A DNA stretch of 48,153 bases, taken from NCBI GenBank assembly GCA_023375785.1, contig SZWC01006755.1, forward strand, positions 54,416-102,568, read 5' to 3'. This document shows, piece after piece, positions 31,550-44,308 of the stretch (the first letter of the stretch is position 1; each line of letters opens with the position of its first letter). The notes under the pieces were generated by a model, which had not been told where the DNA came from, made no database searches, and was given only the letters and a program-made list of their open reading frames with translations. The stretch comes from Penium margaritaceum (Eukaryota; Streptophyta; Zygnematophyceae; Desmidiales; Peniaceae). A program made the position numbers and the translations under genes.

Positions 31550-32406
31550 TAGGTTCCTGGAGCAGCCACTCATGACATGACATCACTCATGCCGCTCACC
31601 TCGAGTGTTGATGTCGGCGGTTGAGTTGTAACCCATCACACCTGTAGTGTCCCTTGTCTTGTTTCACATGCTTCTTCCTAACTACGCTAAAGCGTTTCGT
31701 AAAAGTTGGATATTTATGAGAAGGACCTCTCAAACTCCATCAGCAGCATCAGTTGTCCAAGTAGTGGCTCACAAACACGTGGTCTCTTTCCTACTTGATG
31801 TACTCTTGCTCATGGGAGCTCTGGCTCTTGGACACTCTAGGATGTGAGGGCCATCTCCAGATTTGTTGTAGTTCGATTTGTGGATAAACTATTTTTTTGT
31901 AGCTAGCCAGGTGCTGATCCTTAGGGAACCACCCAACTAGGCTGGCCTTGTGTCGTGGTGAGTAGCCGTCCTAAGCCTTATGCCAAGAGGATGGGCTCGA
32001 CCCTTGGGTGGTATTGTGGGTCGACATGCCTTTCACACTTTTGGTGCCAAGCTCACCGGATCTCCCTCACATGTACTCCACGCTCACCCTGGTTCGTAAC
32101 TAACTCCTTGGGTAATGAATCCTGCCTTTCTTCCACCATGGTGCACGCTGTGTGGAGCTTCTTGCATGCTCTTGAACCTCTTCCAAGCAGTTCTTCATGA
32201 TTCTATGGCTCTACATCGAGGACCAAAATCCCAAGTATGCATCATTCTCTTTTCCTCATTTGATACATGCCATTGACATTTCTGACAATTTTCATTGAAG
32301 CAAACTTACTACTAATTTTGATTTCATCAAGTTCATCATTTTCCTAAACTGTCTTTTGTTTCACCACTTTTACTAGTTCATCATGTACATTCCGCTCAGG
32401 GTAACA
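31550..32406 (+). repeat. Divergent chromovirus-family LTR fragment, interrupted by a solo LTR
   Basis: 31560-31605 (GCAGCCACTCATGACATGAC.., GCTCACCTCGAG) and 32221-32406 (GACCAAAATCCCAAGTATGC.., ending GGGTAACA) together align with the distal half of the solo LTR at 15810-16359. Similarity is low but colinear. The two parts are separated by the insertion at 31606-32215. The left limit is uncertain. Confidence 0.55.
31606..32215 (+). repeat. Solo LTR of an unrelated family with TCGAG target duplication
   Basis: The insertion starts TGTTGATGTC and ends GGCTCTACA. It is flanked by TCGAG on both sides (31601-31605 and 32216-32220). No coding sequence is inside. Its 610-bp sequence does not match the other LTRs in the window. 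A 5-bp duplication and TG..CA ends are standard for LTR elements. Confidence 0.75.
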
Positions 32407-33779
<1,373 letters not shown>

Positions 33780-34905
33780 ATGAAAATCTCAACTATGGAT
33801 ACACACTGCGTAGCTTCACGATTATGTGCTATTGTGCACCAACCTCTGTCGCAACACCCGTAATCCTAACTGCAACCGTAGCCACAGTCTCCATTCTGTC
33901 TCCCCTGTTAACATTTTTGGCTGCGGCATTGTCATCTATGACAATCTCAATAATTGAGTTATCACCTGCTTTCATGTTAATCCTCGTAGCTACAATCAGA
34001 GTCGCGACCACAGCTGCAACCATCGATGCAACCATAGACACAAACACAATTGGAGCCGTGTGCATAGCATCATCGTCCATGGCATCATCTGTAATCACAA
34101 CAACACCTGCTTCCACAGCTGTACTCTCAGTCATAGCCACAACCACAACCGTATTGGCAGCCACAGACATGGCCATAGCCATAGCCCCAGCCACGACAGT
34201 TACCTCATCCTCAGTTGAATCTCCAATAGTAGCCATATCTATAACTGTTGTCACAACCATAGCCACACCCATTCAAGAGTAGAGAGTGGTCTCTTTTTCC
34301 TAAAACCGATGTAGCTAGTCTGAGCTACTACATCATCGGCCTTAATAGCCTCCACAGTTATTGCTGTGGCATCTCCGATGCCTCCGCAAACCTGGAATTG
34401 CCTCCAAAGTTGACTCCAAATTGTTTACCTTCAGATGACGAGGTGGAGGCAATGGATGTAGAATGCATGGCATGCTAGAAGAATGAGCTCCTACATGGTC
34501 AACTGCAATAGGAAAGGCTTGAACCAATTTTGTACATTTTAGGTGAATATGACTTGGACGAGGTCGCAACTGGGTACAATCACCAACAGCATGAGACCGA
34601 CCAACAGATGTACACTAATGAAGACATCCTTGCTGATGGCGTTGACGACATCCCTATGTTGACGCACATACACGAACCATGAATAAGAGCACCCTCCACC
34701 CCTTCCTTTATACCTCCGGCTGGTGGAGTGTCATTGCTGCAACAGTCGCTTGAGCAATCATATTCATACTCATTGTCGCAATAGTAGCAGCCGTTGTAGC
34801 ACCAGTCAGCGCCACAACCTCATCAACAGTCATAGCTTGCATTCCCTATGGGCACGCAAGCCAGCATCGGCATATGCTTTTTGGTGCTGCTTTGATGCAT
34901 TGAGT
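33780..34905 (+). pseudogene. Gln/Pro-rich reading frame broken by TAG and TAA
   Basis: In the phase ending with TGA at 34903-34905, 33840-34270 reads as a Gln/Pro/Leu/Ser-rich chain with about 24 CAA/CAG codons, 10 TAG, 7 TAA and 1 TGA. The frame then stays open for ~130 codons (SLSYYIIGLNSLHSYCCG, acidic DDEVEAMDVECMAC, GEYDLDEVATGYNHQQ) with two more TAG, and TGA at 34678. A second Gln-rich patch (34736-34860) has more TAG codons. The other two phases are Thr/Val/Ala or His/Asn repeats. I do not recognise the protein. A decayed transposon or host gene with a Gln-rich N-terminus is possible, and so is simple hexamer-repeat DNA. Confidence 0.4.
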
Positions 34906-34958
34906 GTTGGCAAGGTAGCTTACCGCCACTTACTAAGGCGGTAAGCTACCTTGCCAAC
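34906..34958. repeat. Perfect 22-bp inverted repeat with 9-base loop
   Basis: The left arm (34906-34927) and right arm (34937-34958) are exact reverse complements around ACTTACTAA. On the - strand the right arm encodes GKVAYRL, the end of the gypsy integrase that continues rightwards. The left arm repeats those codons on the + strand. The palindrome thus marks the truncated end of the gypsy-2 element. Confidence 0.9.
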
Positions 34959-35805
34959 CTTGTGGGTGACCTTGAATGGTCCAACCCACTTAGGGAGGAC
35001 ATTCCTTGTTCCAAGCGTCTTGAGACACATGTTTTTGTGCTCAAAATTACCTGGTCGTCAATGGAAAATGTGACGTCACGGAGACCAGCCATCCCCGTGC
35101 CTCAGTAAGGAGGTGGGCACTCGTAGATGCCCGTCGTAGTTCAGAAAGGATGGGGTCAATTTCATGGATTCATAAACAAAGTTATTATAGGCAAACCCTG
35201 TCAGATTGAGAAGTAGATCCCAGTTATCCATCAAAGGATCTACGTACATGCAAAGCATTTGCTCTAGATTTTGGTTCATCTATTTTCTCTTCCATCCATT
35301 TGTGGATGAAAATGGCAGACATGTATTGGTGAGTGCAAAAGATCTCACCAAGGGCTTGCCAGAATTTTCTTGCAAATTGCATGTCTCGATTAGAGATATT
35401 GTGTAGTGGCATCCCATGTTATCAAACAACGGTGTCCCTGAAGATGTGTATAATCTCTTTGGCTGTGGCATGCATGGTTGTGGGCATGAAATGTTGCATA
35501 TTGGTCAGATATTTGACCACAACGAGGATAGCATCATGGCCACAAGGTGTCTTGGGTAAGCCAATGATGAAATCCTCGATGAATTCCTTCCGAGAGGATT
35601 TAGGCACTGGGAGGGATTTCGGCAATCCTTCTAGTGCCTTGCTTCTCAATTTGTTGTTGATGCACAAGTCACAGGATTGGATGTAATTACGCGTGTCACA
35701 CGAACATCCAGGCAAACAATAATGCTCTGAAAGAGCCTTTCTCATTTTTGCTGCACAAAGGTGGCCAACTGCTTGTGGGTTTATGAGACTAAGAAAGGAC
35801 CTCAT
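34937..35805 (-). pseudogene. pol: Gypsy-2 integrase
   Basis: The zinc domain has VGHLCAAKMRKAL and SCDLCINNK. The core has EFIEDFIIGLPKT (first Asp), VVVKYLTNMQHFMP (Asp of VVVDR lost), then in another frame HGMPLHNISNRDMQFARKFW, where SDRD reads SNRD, and YMSAIFIHKW. The C-terminal GPFKVTHKVGKVAYRL box lies at about 34937-34990 and ends at the hairpin. Stops and at least one frame change (near 35420) show decay. It would catalyse cDNA insertion. Confidence 0.82.
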
Positions 35806-36059
35806 TTTGTAGCTTTGCGGAGTTGGGCACAGTCACCAAGTTGTCCTTCCAGTAAAGACCAGAGGCTCCAACCAAGCCATACCATTCAATGTTACTTTGG
35901 TCAAACCATGGATCATCAAAGTACTCCATGCAGATACATTGAAAGAACACTATCAAATATGCCATTGGTATTGGTGGTTGGCATCGGGGGGTATCATGCA
36001 TGGGTGTATCTTGCTCTTGTACGTCTTTCTTATGAAACAATAATGGATAGTGTGGTGAG

Positions 36060-36520
36060 GACCGCATTGACCAGAGTGTGACTCAATGGGTCTTTCATAT
36101 TCGTACGACTAGGTGTATTTCCCCACAGAAAGTGGAATCTCTTTCAGTGCTCACTCCATCCAGCTTGTCACCGAGAACCATTTGGTCAATTTTTAGGATT
36201 CTGATCTTTGACCACTGTGAATGTACCCTTGGAACCTTCTAGGTTGCAATTCCAAACATTCAAGGCATGTAATACCACGAGGACCTCTTTGTCCCCTGCA
36301 ATGTAGCAAATCTCAGTGCAATAGAGTTTACGGCTCTCATGTACGATGGCCGTCCTCCTTGCATAAGGACATCCCTATCCAAATAATGGATGCATCACAA
36401 AACACCTTGCTTGGTTTTTCCTGGGATTCGGGAGTGCAAGCACACGTGCAGATATCATAATCTCCTCGACACATAGAAACGCATGCTCATACATGTTGGA
36501 CCATGTCCACTTGACGTGAG
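36060..36520 (-). pseudogene. pol: Gypsy-2 RNase H, strongly decayed
   Basis: On the - strand, VFCDASIIWIGMSLCKEDGHRT is followed after a stop by ESRKLYCTEICYIAGDKEVLVVLHALNVW, the gypsy RNase H pattern (DAS.., ESRKL.., DKEVLAVV.AL..W). The end of the domain is fragmented by TAG codons. 35806-36060 continues without clear domain. Confidence 0.65.
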
Positions 36521-36708
36521 AGCGTTGAGTGGGACGACAAGGCAAGAATAGCCTACATGGGGTGACAAAATCAATTCTCCAAGTCTACAAAGGCTCATAT
36601 TTTGTCTACATTGGATCACTGAGGCCAGTCCACAATAGCTTGCACCTTGCAAGAATCCACATGGATTCCTTCATTTTGAATAATGAAGCCCAACTACTAT
36701 AGCACACA

Positions 36709-37270
36709 TTATACAAATGGACACCTTTTCATCTTGGCAAGGAACCTCTCCTTACGATGGATCTCGAGCACTGTACGAAGATGTTGTACACACCCCTCAT
36801 GATTCTTCTTCAAGAATACCAGGATATCATCAAGGTACACAAAGAAGGTTTTGCCCAAATGGTCAAGAAATATGTGATTTGTTGTGGCTTGAAACATAGC
36901 TTGGACGTTTATGAGACCAAAGCTCGTAAATTTGAACTGATGGTGTCCCGTATGCGTGCAAAAGGCAGTTTTGGGAGCATCCTCTTTAGTTATCTGAGTT
37001 TGGTTATACCCTTGAGCCAGATCAAGGGAAGATAAGAAATGTGTACCTTGAAGTTGATCAAAGAGGTCCTCAGTTCTTGGCAGGGGGTAAAGGTTTTTAG
37101 TCTTCAAGTTGTTCAACGCATGGTAGTCCAAGCCACACATGCATAAGCCTCCATCTCTTTCGTTAGAAAAGAGGTAGGAGCTCCGAATGGGAAGTTATTT
37201 GGTTCAATCCAATCCTTAGCCAAGTATTCTTTGATCTGTAGATCGATTCTTCACACTCAACAGAAATATG
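36709..37270 (-). pseudogene. pol: Gypsy-2 reverse transcriptase
   Basis: The upstream piece DLQIKEYLAKDWIEPNN and FGAPTSFLTKE precedes a frame change near 37140. The main frame then reads CGLDYHALNNLKTKNLYPLPR, FLSSLDLAQGYNQ, KTAFCTHTGHHQFKFTSFGL and the catalytic FVYLDDILVF (intact Asp pair, written GATGAT). This is a typical gypsy RT palm. 36521-36708 holds a divergent connection region. Confidence 0.9.
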
Positions 37271-37559
37271 GCAATACATGGGCCAAATCGATGACCTTGC
37301 TTCTACCTCGAGTGGGATAGTGTAACCAACATTTTGTTATGGCGGTAGGCCATCCAGTAGTGGGCCAAAAACGTAAAAACATCTTCAAGGAGAGAGCTGA
37401 TATCACTTGAGCACGATGGTTAGATTGTTGTCACTAGTGATACGAAATTGTGCTAGGAACAAATTGTGGCCTTTATGAAAGTATCGCACGGATTGTTTAC
37501 TTTTGTGGAATAGATTTGAGAAATCCGTAGGCAAGAGCACGATGGAACCATAACCCTTT

Positions 37560-37810
37560 TGTATTGTGAGAGTTTTTGCAATCCAACTCATGCTAGCCTG
37601 GTTCTCATTGAGTCAAGGATCACCCGAAATAACATCAATATGGTCCCTCAAATCAAGGACATCAAATTTGAAAATTTTGTGAGAGCTCTTAGCTTGAGCC
37701 TTTCGTGATGAGCTCGTCTTCAGTACTTGTGTCACCTAGGACCCGCATGTGTACCCCAGCAAGATGACCTACAAATTGAATTGTCATCTTTGCATGTGAG
37801 GATGGTGTGA
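37560..37810 (-). pseudogene. pol: Gypsy-2 protease region
   Basis: The - strand reads FVGHLAGVHMRVLGDTSTEDELITKG, with DTS where a retropepsin has DSG or DTG. It is followed by a HIDVISGDP segment and SWIAKTLTIQ, matching the DVILGxxWL..IDW..KT pattern near the protease C-terminus. Stops intervene. The region 37811-38400 has no recognised domain. Confidence 0.6.
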
Positions 37811-38399
37811 AAATGCTCTATGGAGGCTTGACCTACAAGAGTTACACGCAGAAGTGTTCTGTGCTACAACGTAGCTAAGCAAAGTCACTCACTTGCTCCC
37901 ACATGTGGTTTCTTTTGTTAATATTTCACAAGAGTTGCTATCCAACCAAGATTCATTCATTAAGATTTGTCAATACTCAAATGAAATATGTTACTTGTGT
38001 GATTGACTTCATCTTCTGGGTTATGTTTGCCAACTCAAGCACCTTTTTTGCTTTTCTCATGTAGAAATGATCAAGCAAGTGTAATTTTGTAAGCACTCAT
38101 TATCAATAAGAGGCAAGAGTGGAAAATGGTGAGAGAGATACATAGAGTCATTGCTCATATGAGGGCAGGAAACAGTAGTAAACAAATCCCATATGAGGCA
38201 TCACAACATCATATTGGAACATGAAAGCACGTTCAAAACCCAAGGACCTCTCATCCATATCCCCTAGTGGTTTTCCACTACCGGTCACGAGGGGATTAAA
38301 AAACTCTTCCCACAGCCTGCTAGTCCGTAACCAGCATTGACGCCCTGAACACTGTGGCGGTTTCCCTGTCCACTGTCATGTTTGTCTTCACCCTGTACA

Positions 38400-40001
38400 T
38401 TGGTTTTTTTCCATGAGCACGATCCTTCTAGTACTTACAACATTCATACACATAACGCCCAGTGTTCCTATAATGGTAGCACATTAGGGTGCATGTCTTG
38501 GCCTTGCCTTCCACATGTTCTTTATGGCTATCCTACGGCTTAGGGGGTTTATGATTACTCGACCAAAGCCATGGATGCTTACGCTCACCACGTTGGGGAG
38601 AGTGCCAGTGCTTGTTGTCTTGCTTGTGATGCTAGCCATTGCGTGTGTTCACTCCATACTCAACCGGCTTGGAGTTCTGCTTCACAAGGATGAATTCATA
38701 AAGCTCATTCTAGTTTTTCCACGGCTTGCCTTGGGGATCTAACGTACATTAAAAAACAAGGACATGTTAGAAAGGCTGTTGGAGAGCCATTCCGTGATTT
38801 GCCACATAAGATGGTGATCCTCATCGGTGATCTTGTCCAGTGTGTTGTCCCAATCTGGGGGGTATTCCGCAAGCTTACGGTCACCTTGAGGGACTTTTGA
38901 CCGATGCCTACAAACTTGTTGGAAGACAGACTCCCTACAGTACAAGTCCAGAATAATCTTGCACATGTCTTCCCAGTAAGGAGCGGAGACCGACTGAGAT
39001 ATTTTCACATGTAGCACTTTCAGCCGGTTCTTCACTGTTACGGGTGTTGCGCTGTTATGGAGATCAAGCAAGAGGTCCATGCGTGGCCTTGAAGTGGCCA
39101 AGTCCAAGTGCTTGGGTAAGCCAGACTTGGAATAATCATGTAGGCACTTCAAATCCTCTAAGATCTTAACGGCCCCTGCTACATCACCATCCTACGGGTA
39201 CTTTTTGCATATTTTTTCTCAGCATGATGATGGCAACAAGAATTGCTAGAATCCGTCAACCGACCATCATGCGTGTCACCCGTCAAGCCGTGGGGATCAG
39301 CATGATATGGATGCTTAGCTTCGGGAACCTGGGATGGGTGGACGGGGTCAAGGTTGTTGTCCATGCCACAAACCACCGAAGTCCCCATAATGTTCACCAT
39401 GATGCAAGATGCATCGGGATGAACATGTTGCTTGAGAGAAAGCATGCTCTTAGCCAGCTGGTTACCCTAAAGTCTATCAACGAGATGCTTGTATGCCTTG
39501 GTATCTTGCAAACTTTTCAGTGCATCAGAGATATTCGCCGAATGGTTTTGCAATCCCTGGCCTGTCTTAGACACGATGGTCTTTTTACAGCCATTCAACA
39601 TGCCCGTTCTCTTCTATGTGTTCCTTGCCCTAGACGAGCCAAGGGACCATAATAGGATCCAGGGATTGGTACACGTGCTGAGGTAGACAACATGTTCCTC
39701 CCATCATCACCTGCTAGCGTACCATCCGGGCCAGCGCCACAAGATGTCTGACCAGCAGGTGGCTTAGTGCCAATGTTCCCCTTTGCCGGGGCAGAAGCCC
39801 TAACAGCTTTCACGATGCAAAAGTCCTGGATTTTGAGGTGGAGGAGGTGGTTGATCCAAGCCAAGGTAGCAGCGTCAATGCTCTTGAGAGGATCATTATC
39901 CTCTTTAACTTGGAACTTCAAGGAGAGCCGTTCATCATCTACTCCAGTATCAGCGTTGTCGCCCTCTGTGACAATAGTGTCTGGTGGGTGTAGGACTGTG
40001 T
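38400..40001 (-). pseudogene. gag: Gypsy-2 gag
   Basis: Read right to left, an N-terminal segment at 40001-39653 (WINHLLHLKIQDFCIVKAVRA) is followed by a His-rich spacer. The capsid region (39152-38739) has VLHVKISQSVSAPYWEDMCKIILDLY, a CRESVFQQVCRHRSKVPQGDRKLAEYPP stretch split by spacing, and TDEDHHLMWQITEWL. Near 38440-38480 a degenerate zinc knuckle CYHYRNTGRYVYEC has Tyr and Arg in place of Cys and His. A TAG follows at a KY*KDR position. It would form the virus-like particle. The segment 38459-39033 has a ~90% identical relative in copia-3. Confidence 0.75.
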
Positions 40002-40644
40002 TGTTGTGATTTGTGATGTTCCTGTCGACTTGTACAGTTTGCCATGACAACTCGGCCGTGTCCATGCGCGTGCTGATTCCTGATGCGAACCCATGTGGTA
40101 CCGGTGCGTCGTCAGGTGGTGGACTACCAGCTTGGAGCTGACCAAAGACCGTCCTAGAGCTCTGGACGCTGCCAGGGACCTCCTGCGGTTTTTCTGCAGC
40201 ACGTAGAATTTATCGGTAGACTGGCCGTGGGCCCGATTTGCATGTTTTTGCATTGTGTGTCTACCGTTTTATGCCGGATACGTGTATGTGACCAGTCGTA
40301 GTGTCCGGCTTGTGATTTTGGATGTCTAGGTTCAGACAGCATAGCGTTCTGACATGTCTACGCTGAGTTACGGTCAAAACAATGGTTTTGTGCCGGTTTT
40401 AGGACAGACCTTGTACTGCCGCGTGCGACACCCACCATGCGCCACAGCAGGTATTTATGCCATGGACCTGTCATTTGTAATTTCTCTCTGGAAATTCTAT
40501 TGAAGCATTATGACACTCTGACTTGTGTCTCCTAGCCAGACCCTTGCCGTCGTGTGTACGACCTTTTGACTGTTGTCACCCTCTGACAGGGCAATGACGT
40601 CCAGTCAGCGTTGTGTCGCTAGGAAGCTTGTACGCATCTTCTCA
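40002..40644 (+). repeat. Copia-3 5' LTR
   Basis: It runs from TGTTGTGATTTGTGATG to CATCTTCTCA. It shares order and content with 46172-46815 throughout. TATTTATGCC at about 40451-40460 is a plausible AT-rich promoter element. The primer site follows immediately. Confidence 0.9.
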
Positions 40645-40663
40645 TGGTATCAGAGTGGCAAGG
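40645..40663 (+). other. Copia-3 primer binding site (tRNA-iMet 3' end)
   Basis: TGGTATCAGAGTGGCAAGG follows the LTR directly. The first 11 bases equal the standard plant initiator-Met site. Confidence 0.88.
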
Positions 40664-41385
40664 CATCCCTCGCTGAGCTGCGCAACAGAGACGGAGCAGT
40701 GGCAGCAGCAGTGAGAGCCACAGCTAAAGCCACGGTCTTGGGAGGACCCACCAATCCACGTTGACCCGCCGCAGTAGATTGCAGCAGCGGAGACACCCTT
40801 GCAACCGCATCACCATGCCACCACCACAGGGCAGCCAAGGGTTCCCCAACCCCCTACAGCAGCAGTTGAGGCATGAGATTGAGAAGGGGTCTGTGAAGGG
40901 TCCTAGAAGCTTCACTCAGGTCGCACATACCACCCTCCCCGGACGTGAGAGAATGGAGCTACCCCATTTGGCCACCATTTTCAGCGTGTAAGAGCTTGTT
41001 AGAAATCTCTTGCAAAACCCTATCCATGGCTTCCACTCCTGCCTCATTTCATGCCTTGTAGGCTCCAGGAAATGAAACAACGCTCTCAAATGTAGATTTT
41101 TTCTGGATTTTGGACTGAAAAATAAATAGTGACGTTTTTTACATTTTTTTTAAGGTTTTCTTGCACGAAACCACCGTCATTGCATTCAGCATCCTTTGGT
41201 GCATAATCGCTCTAAAATTTGCTTCATTTGGACAACCTTCATGTTGACGTCATCATTGTGAGTGATGACGGCAGCACCAACAAGGGCTTAAACATCAATT
41301 TTAACCAGCAATGCACATCCTCGAGAAACGCTGAAAGTTGTGAAATCTGAACAGTTTGACGTCCCGGCCCATACTTAGCGTTGAC
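40664..41385 (+). other. Copia-3 leader
   Basis: Untranslated leader between primer site and gag ATG. It contains a short CAG-rich patch (40695-40725), with no coding signal otherwise. It probably carries the packaging signal by position. Confidence 0.55.
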
Positions 41386-42330
41386 ATGGCTCCGACCGGT
41401 GACAAGGGCAAAGGACCACCAGATCCCTCTTCCTCCTCCTCAGGGGTCATGAGCCCACGCTCGCAGGCCATTGCGGACCTGCGTAGTCAGCAGGATGAGA
41501 TCCGTCGTCACCAGCAGCAGTAGACTGATGCCATTCGTGCGAGACTATTGTGGACTTTCGCCCTTTCCTTGGAGAGGCCGGCACGGGCACGAGGGCTGAT
41601 CCACATGGGGACTGGTACTTGGCACTGTCCTTGCTTGCTGCAGAGATGCATGCCACCCGCGCGGCTCACATTCACGCCTTTCACTCCCTTCGTCAGGGAC
41701 CTGCTGAACCCGCAGCAGACTACTGGCGGCGTGACATGCGCATCTACACGCGCCTTGGGACTTCAGGAGGTAAATGGCTTTGGGCGCTTCGCACGCTCAT
41801 GATCAGAGTTCGTCTTGAACACGTAGATATCTTCTTGGGGTATAAAGACACTGTGCTCGAGCCCTTCTCCACCTCAGTTCAGCTCCTCCCTTGGATGCAT
41901 CAGCTTTTCCTCCAGGTGACTTCTGCCTGCGAGGCAGCCATGACCCACCAGGAGAGTTCTCTTGCTGTAGCAGTCATCGCGTCGCCGCCGACACCCCTCT
42001 TGCAGACCACTTCTTCATCCTCTGGCACACCCTCCTCTTCTCCTTCCACCCCGGCTATCACGACTCAGATGCAGGGTGTGGCATCCACGGCATAGGAGAA
42101 GAAGGGTAGGAAGAAGCGTGGTTCGGGCTAGCAACAGTCGTAGCAACAGTAGCAGTCCTCGGGCGGTAGCAGTGGATGCACTGTCCACTACTATAACTAT
42201 GGAGGCGCTCAATGCTACACTGAGTGCCAGCAGCCGCTTGATTGGGCGCGGATCACTCGCGGTCTTCAGGCTACATACGTGCAGCCTCTTCAGGCATCCA
42301 GCAGCACAGCCTCCGTTCGCACTGCAACCA
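41386..42330 (+). pseudogene. gag: Copia-3 gag
   Basis: ATG 41386 (MAPTGDKGKGPPDPSS) is the plausible start. TAG at 41521 follows three CAG codons. A one-base shift near 41538 leads into DFRPFLGEAGTG.. with capsid motifs (HAFHSLRQGPAEPAADYWRR, LEPFSTSVQLLPWMHQLF). A Gln-rich basic stretch carries TAG at 42093, 42129, 42141 and 42150. The zinc knuckle is reduced to CTVHYYNYGGAQCYTEC. The function would be RNA packaging. Confidence 0.8.
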
Positions 42331-44308
42331 TGAATGCAGCAGTTCCCGCTTCCTCACAGACAAGCAGTGGCGACTCGGACCCGCGTGACCGCACCATTGC
42401 AGAGCTCCATCATCTTCAAGCGCTTCGCTTTCAGGGACGTGCGAGTGTGTTATCACAGCCGGGTAGTTCACAAACTGTTTGTTTTTCTGTTCTCGTCGTT
42501 CGTGATGACTCGTGTGGGGGGACACAACTGGCATGTGATGATGATGGGCCTGACAGTACCGATTGGATTCATGAGTCACACCTTCGTGCCCTTCGTCTTT
42601 CCTCCTCACCTGTTGCTCAGCGCCCGTCTAAGGCCGAGTGTTCTATTACCCATTATACAGTGACGTCCTCCTGTCGTGATCCCGGTGGCAGTTGGATCAT
42701 CGATTCTGGTGCCACTCCTCACATGACATGTCGTCGTAGTTACTTCGTTGTTCTCGGTCCTGTTGCATCTTTTTGCTCCGTTCGCACAGGCTCTGGTCTG
42801 TCCTTGCCAGTCCAGGGTGTTGGGGTTGTGTCCTTTGATGGTCTGTCTGGCCCCCTGTATCTTTCCGAGGTGTTTTTTGTGCTTGACCTTGAGCTCATCT
42901 TGCTTCCTGTGCGTTCCTACACACTGATGGGACTCTTTGTGGAGCACACTGCATACTCCGCGATTGAGACAGCTATTGACACTCGTACTGTTGTTTTTTG
43001 TGCCTCTGTTGTGGATGATCTGTATCGTGTCTCTCGGATTTCTCCTCCTCCTTGCTCCCCCTCTCCTCCTACTCGAGTGTTTGTCACTGGCGTTCTCTCT
43101 ACTGAGCACCAGTGACTGCTGCATTATCGCCTGTGTCATGTGGGCTCCGACACTGTGTCAAAGCTCATTCAGACATAGCCCGTACTTGGTCTTGGTGCAG
43201 CTTCTTTCGAGAGGCCGCCCAAGTTTGAGTATCTATTCTGCGCTCAGAGTAAGATGCATCGTTGTACCTATCCCGATTCCTATTCCCGCACACTTTGCCC
43301 TCACAAGTTGGTCCATTCGGACCTTCTCGGTCCTCTTCCTGTCAAGCCTCTGTCCGATCGGGGCAGATACGTCGTGACCCTGACAGATGACTTCACCCAG
43401 ATGCGGTGGGTCTACAGCCTGTGCTAGAAGAGCGATGCCGCTCTCGCGGTTTGCTTTTGGCTAGTGATGGCTGAGTGTCAGTCTCGCCATACGCTGCATA
43501 ATTTCCATTTAGATCGTGGCGACGAGTTTCTTGGTGAGATGAACAGTTTCTTTGCTGAGCACGGGGTTCTTCACCAGGTCTCCGCTCCTGCTAGTCCTCA
43601 GCAGAACGGTGTCTCTGAGCGCTGGAACCGTACCATGGAGGATGCGGTTCGCGCTATGCGGTCTGAGTGCGGTCTCCCAGAGTCCTTCACCTTCAAAGGA
43701 TTCACCTACATGACGTGGGTCTGGAACCGCCTCCCGCACCGTCCCCTTCCGGACCACCATACACTGTTCTAGCTTTGGTTTTGCCACTATGCTAACCTGC
43801 GTCTCGCTCATGTTTGGGGATCCTTGGCGTTTGTGTGGTACACCGAGTACCAGCAAGGGTCCAAGGTCTCACTATGGGATCGCTGGTGTGCCTTCGTAGG
43901 CATCTCCCCGCGGTCGAAGGCCTGGGGTTTTTGGGACCCTGCTCATCGTTCTTCGTTGAGTCCCGCGACGCGCTTTTCTTTGAATCCCTCGCCTACCGCG
44001 ATCTGACCTCGATCACATCGCTGTCCGTCATGCACGTTCCTACGTGTGAGGCTCCTCGACGGATGCGGGAGTCTGATCCTCTGAGCACCTCTCGCTTGGC
44101 TGATGTGTCCGTTCAAGACCCCTCCACTTCTCGGTCTCCGGCTCGTGATGATCCAGCAATCATCGCTGTCGACCTAGAGACCTCTCCAGCACAGCCAGCT
44201 TCTACCCATGTTCCCTCGCACCCCAAAGGCACCCATGATCCTGTACTTGTGTCTGCCAGCACACCGGCCTCTGTGCGTGGTCCTGCCTCACCTGCTCCTA
44301 CTGTCACA
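42331..44308 (+). pseudogene. pol: Copia-3 protease and integrase
   Basis: Protease motif SWIIDSGATPHMT lies at about 42690-42728 with DSG at 42702-42710. The integrase zinc region follows TGA 43113 (LLHYRLCHVGSDT). The core has LVHSDLLGPLP, LDRGDEFLGEM and SPQQNGVSERWNR, so D, D and E are all present. TAG stops at 43176, 43425 and 43770 fall where copia-1 has Gln for the last two (LRQKSD, TPYQHW). A frame change near 43945 leads into the Ser/Pro/Thr linker, which ends at VTPSVP where the foreign segment begins. Confidence 0.88.

Larger units (their letters stand above)
34937..40001 (-). mobile_element. Gypsy-2: truncated Ty3/gypsy element, - strand
   Basis: From right to left it has gag (40001-38400), protease (~37800-37560), RT (37270-36709), RNase H (~36500-36100) and integrase (35805-34937). 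RT before integrase defines Ty3/gypsy. No chromodomain or LTR is visible. The left end is at the hairpin and the right end abuts the copia-3 LTR at 40002. It is a different lineage from the chromovirus at 15-19 kb. A ~90% identical piece of its gag is inside copia-3 at 44309-44889. Confidence 0.85.

Noticed and set aside
33829..34272. 147-codon Val/Ala/Thr-rich frame on the - strand and 209-codon Thr/Val/Ala frame on the + strand
   Set aside because: Both are read from a hexamer-like repeat. Neither has a domain, and the mixed-composition continuation exists only in the Gln-rich phase.
39975..40001. Similarity of the sequence left of copia-3 (CTGGTGGGTGTAGGAC) to the copia-4 LTR start
   Set aside because: Only about 20 bases match with gaps. 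That is too short to claim an LTR remnant.
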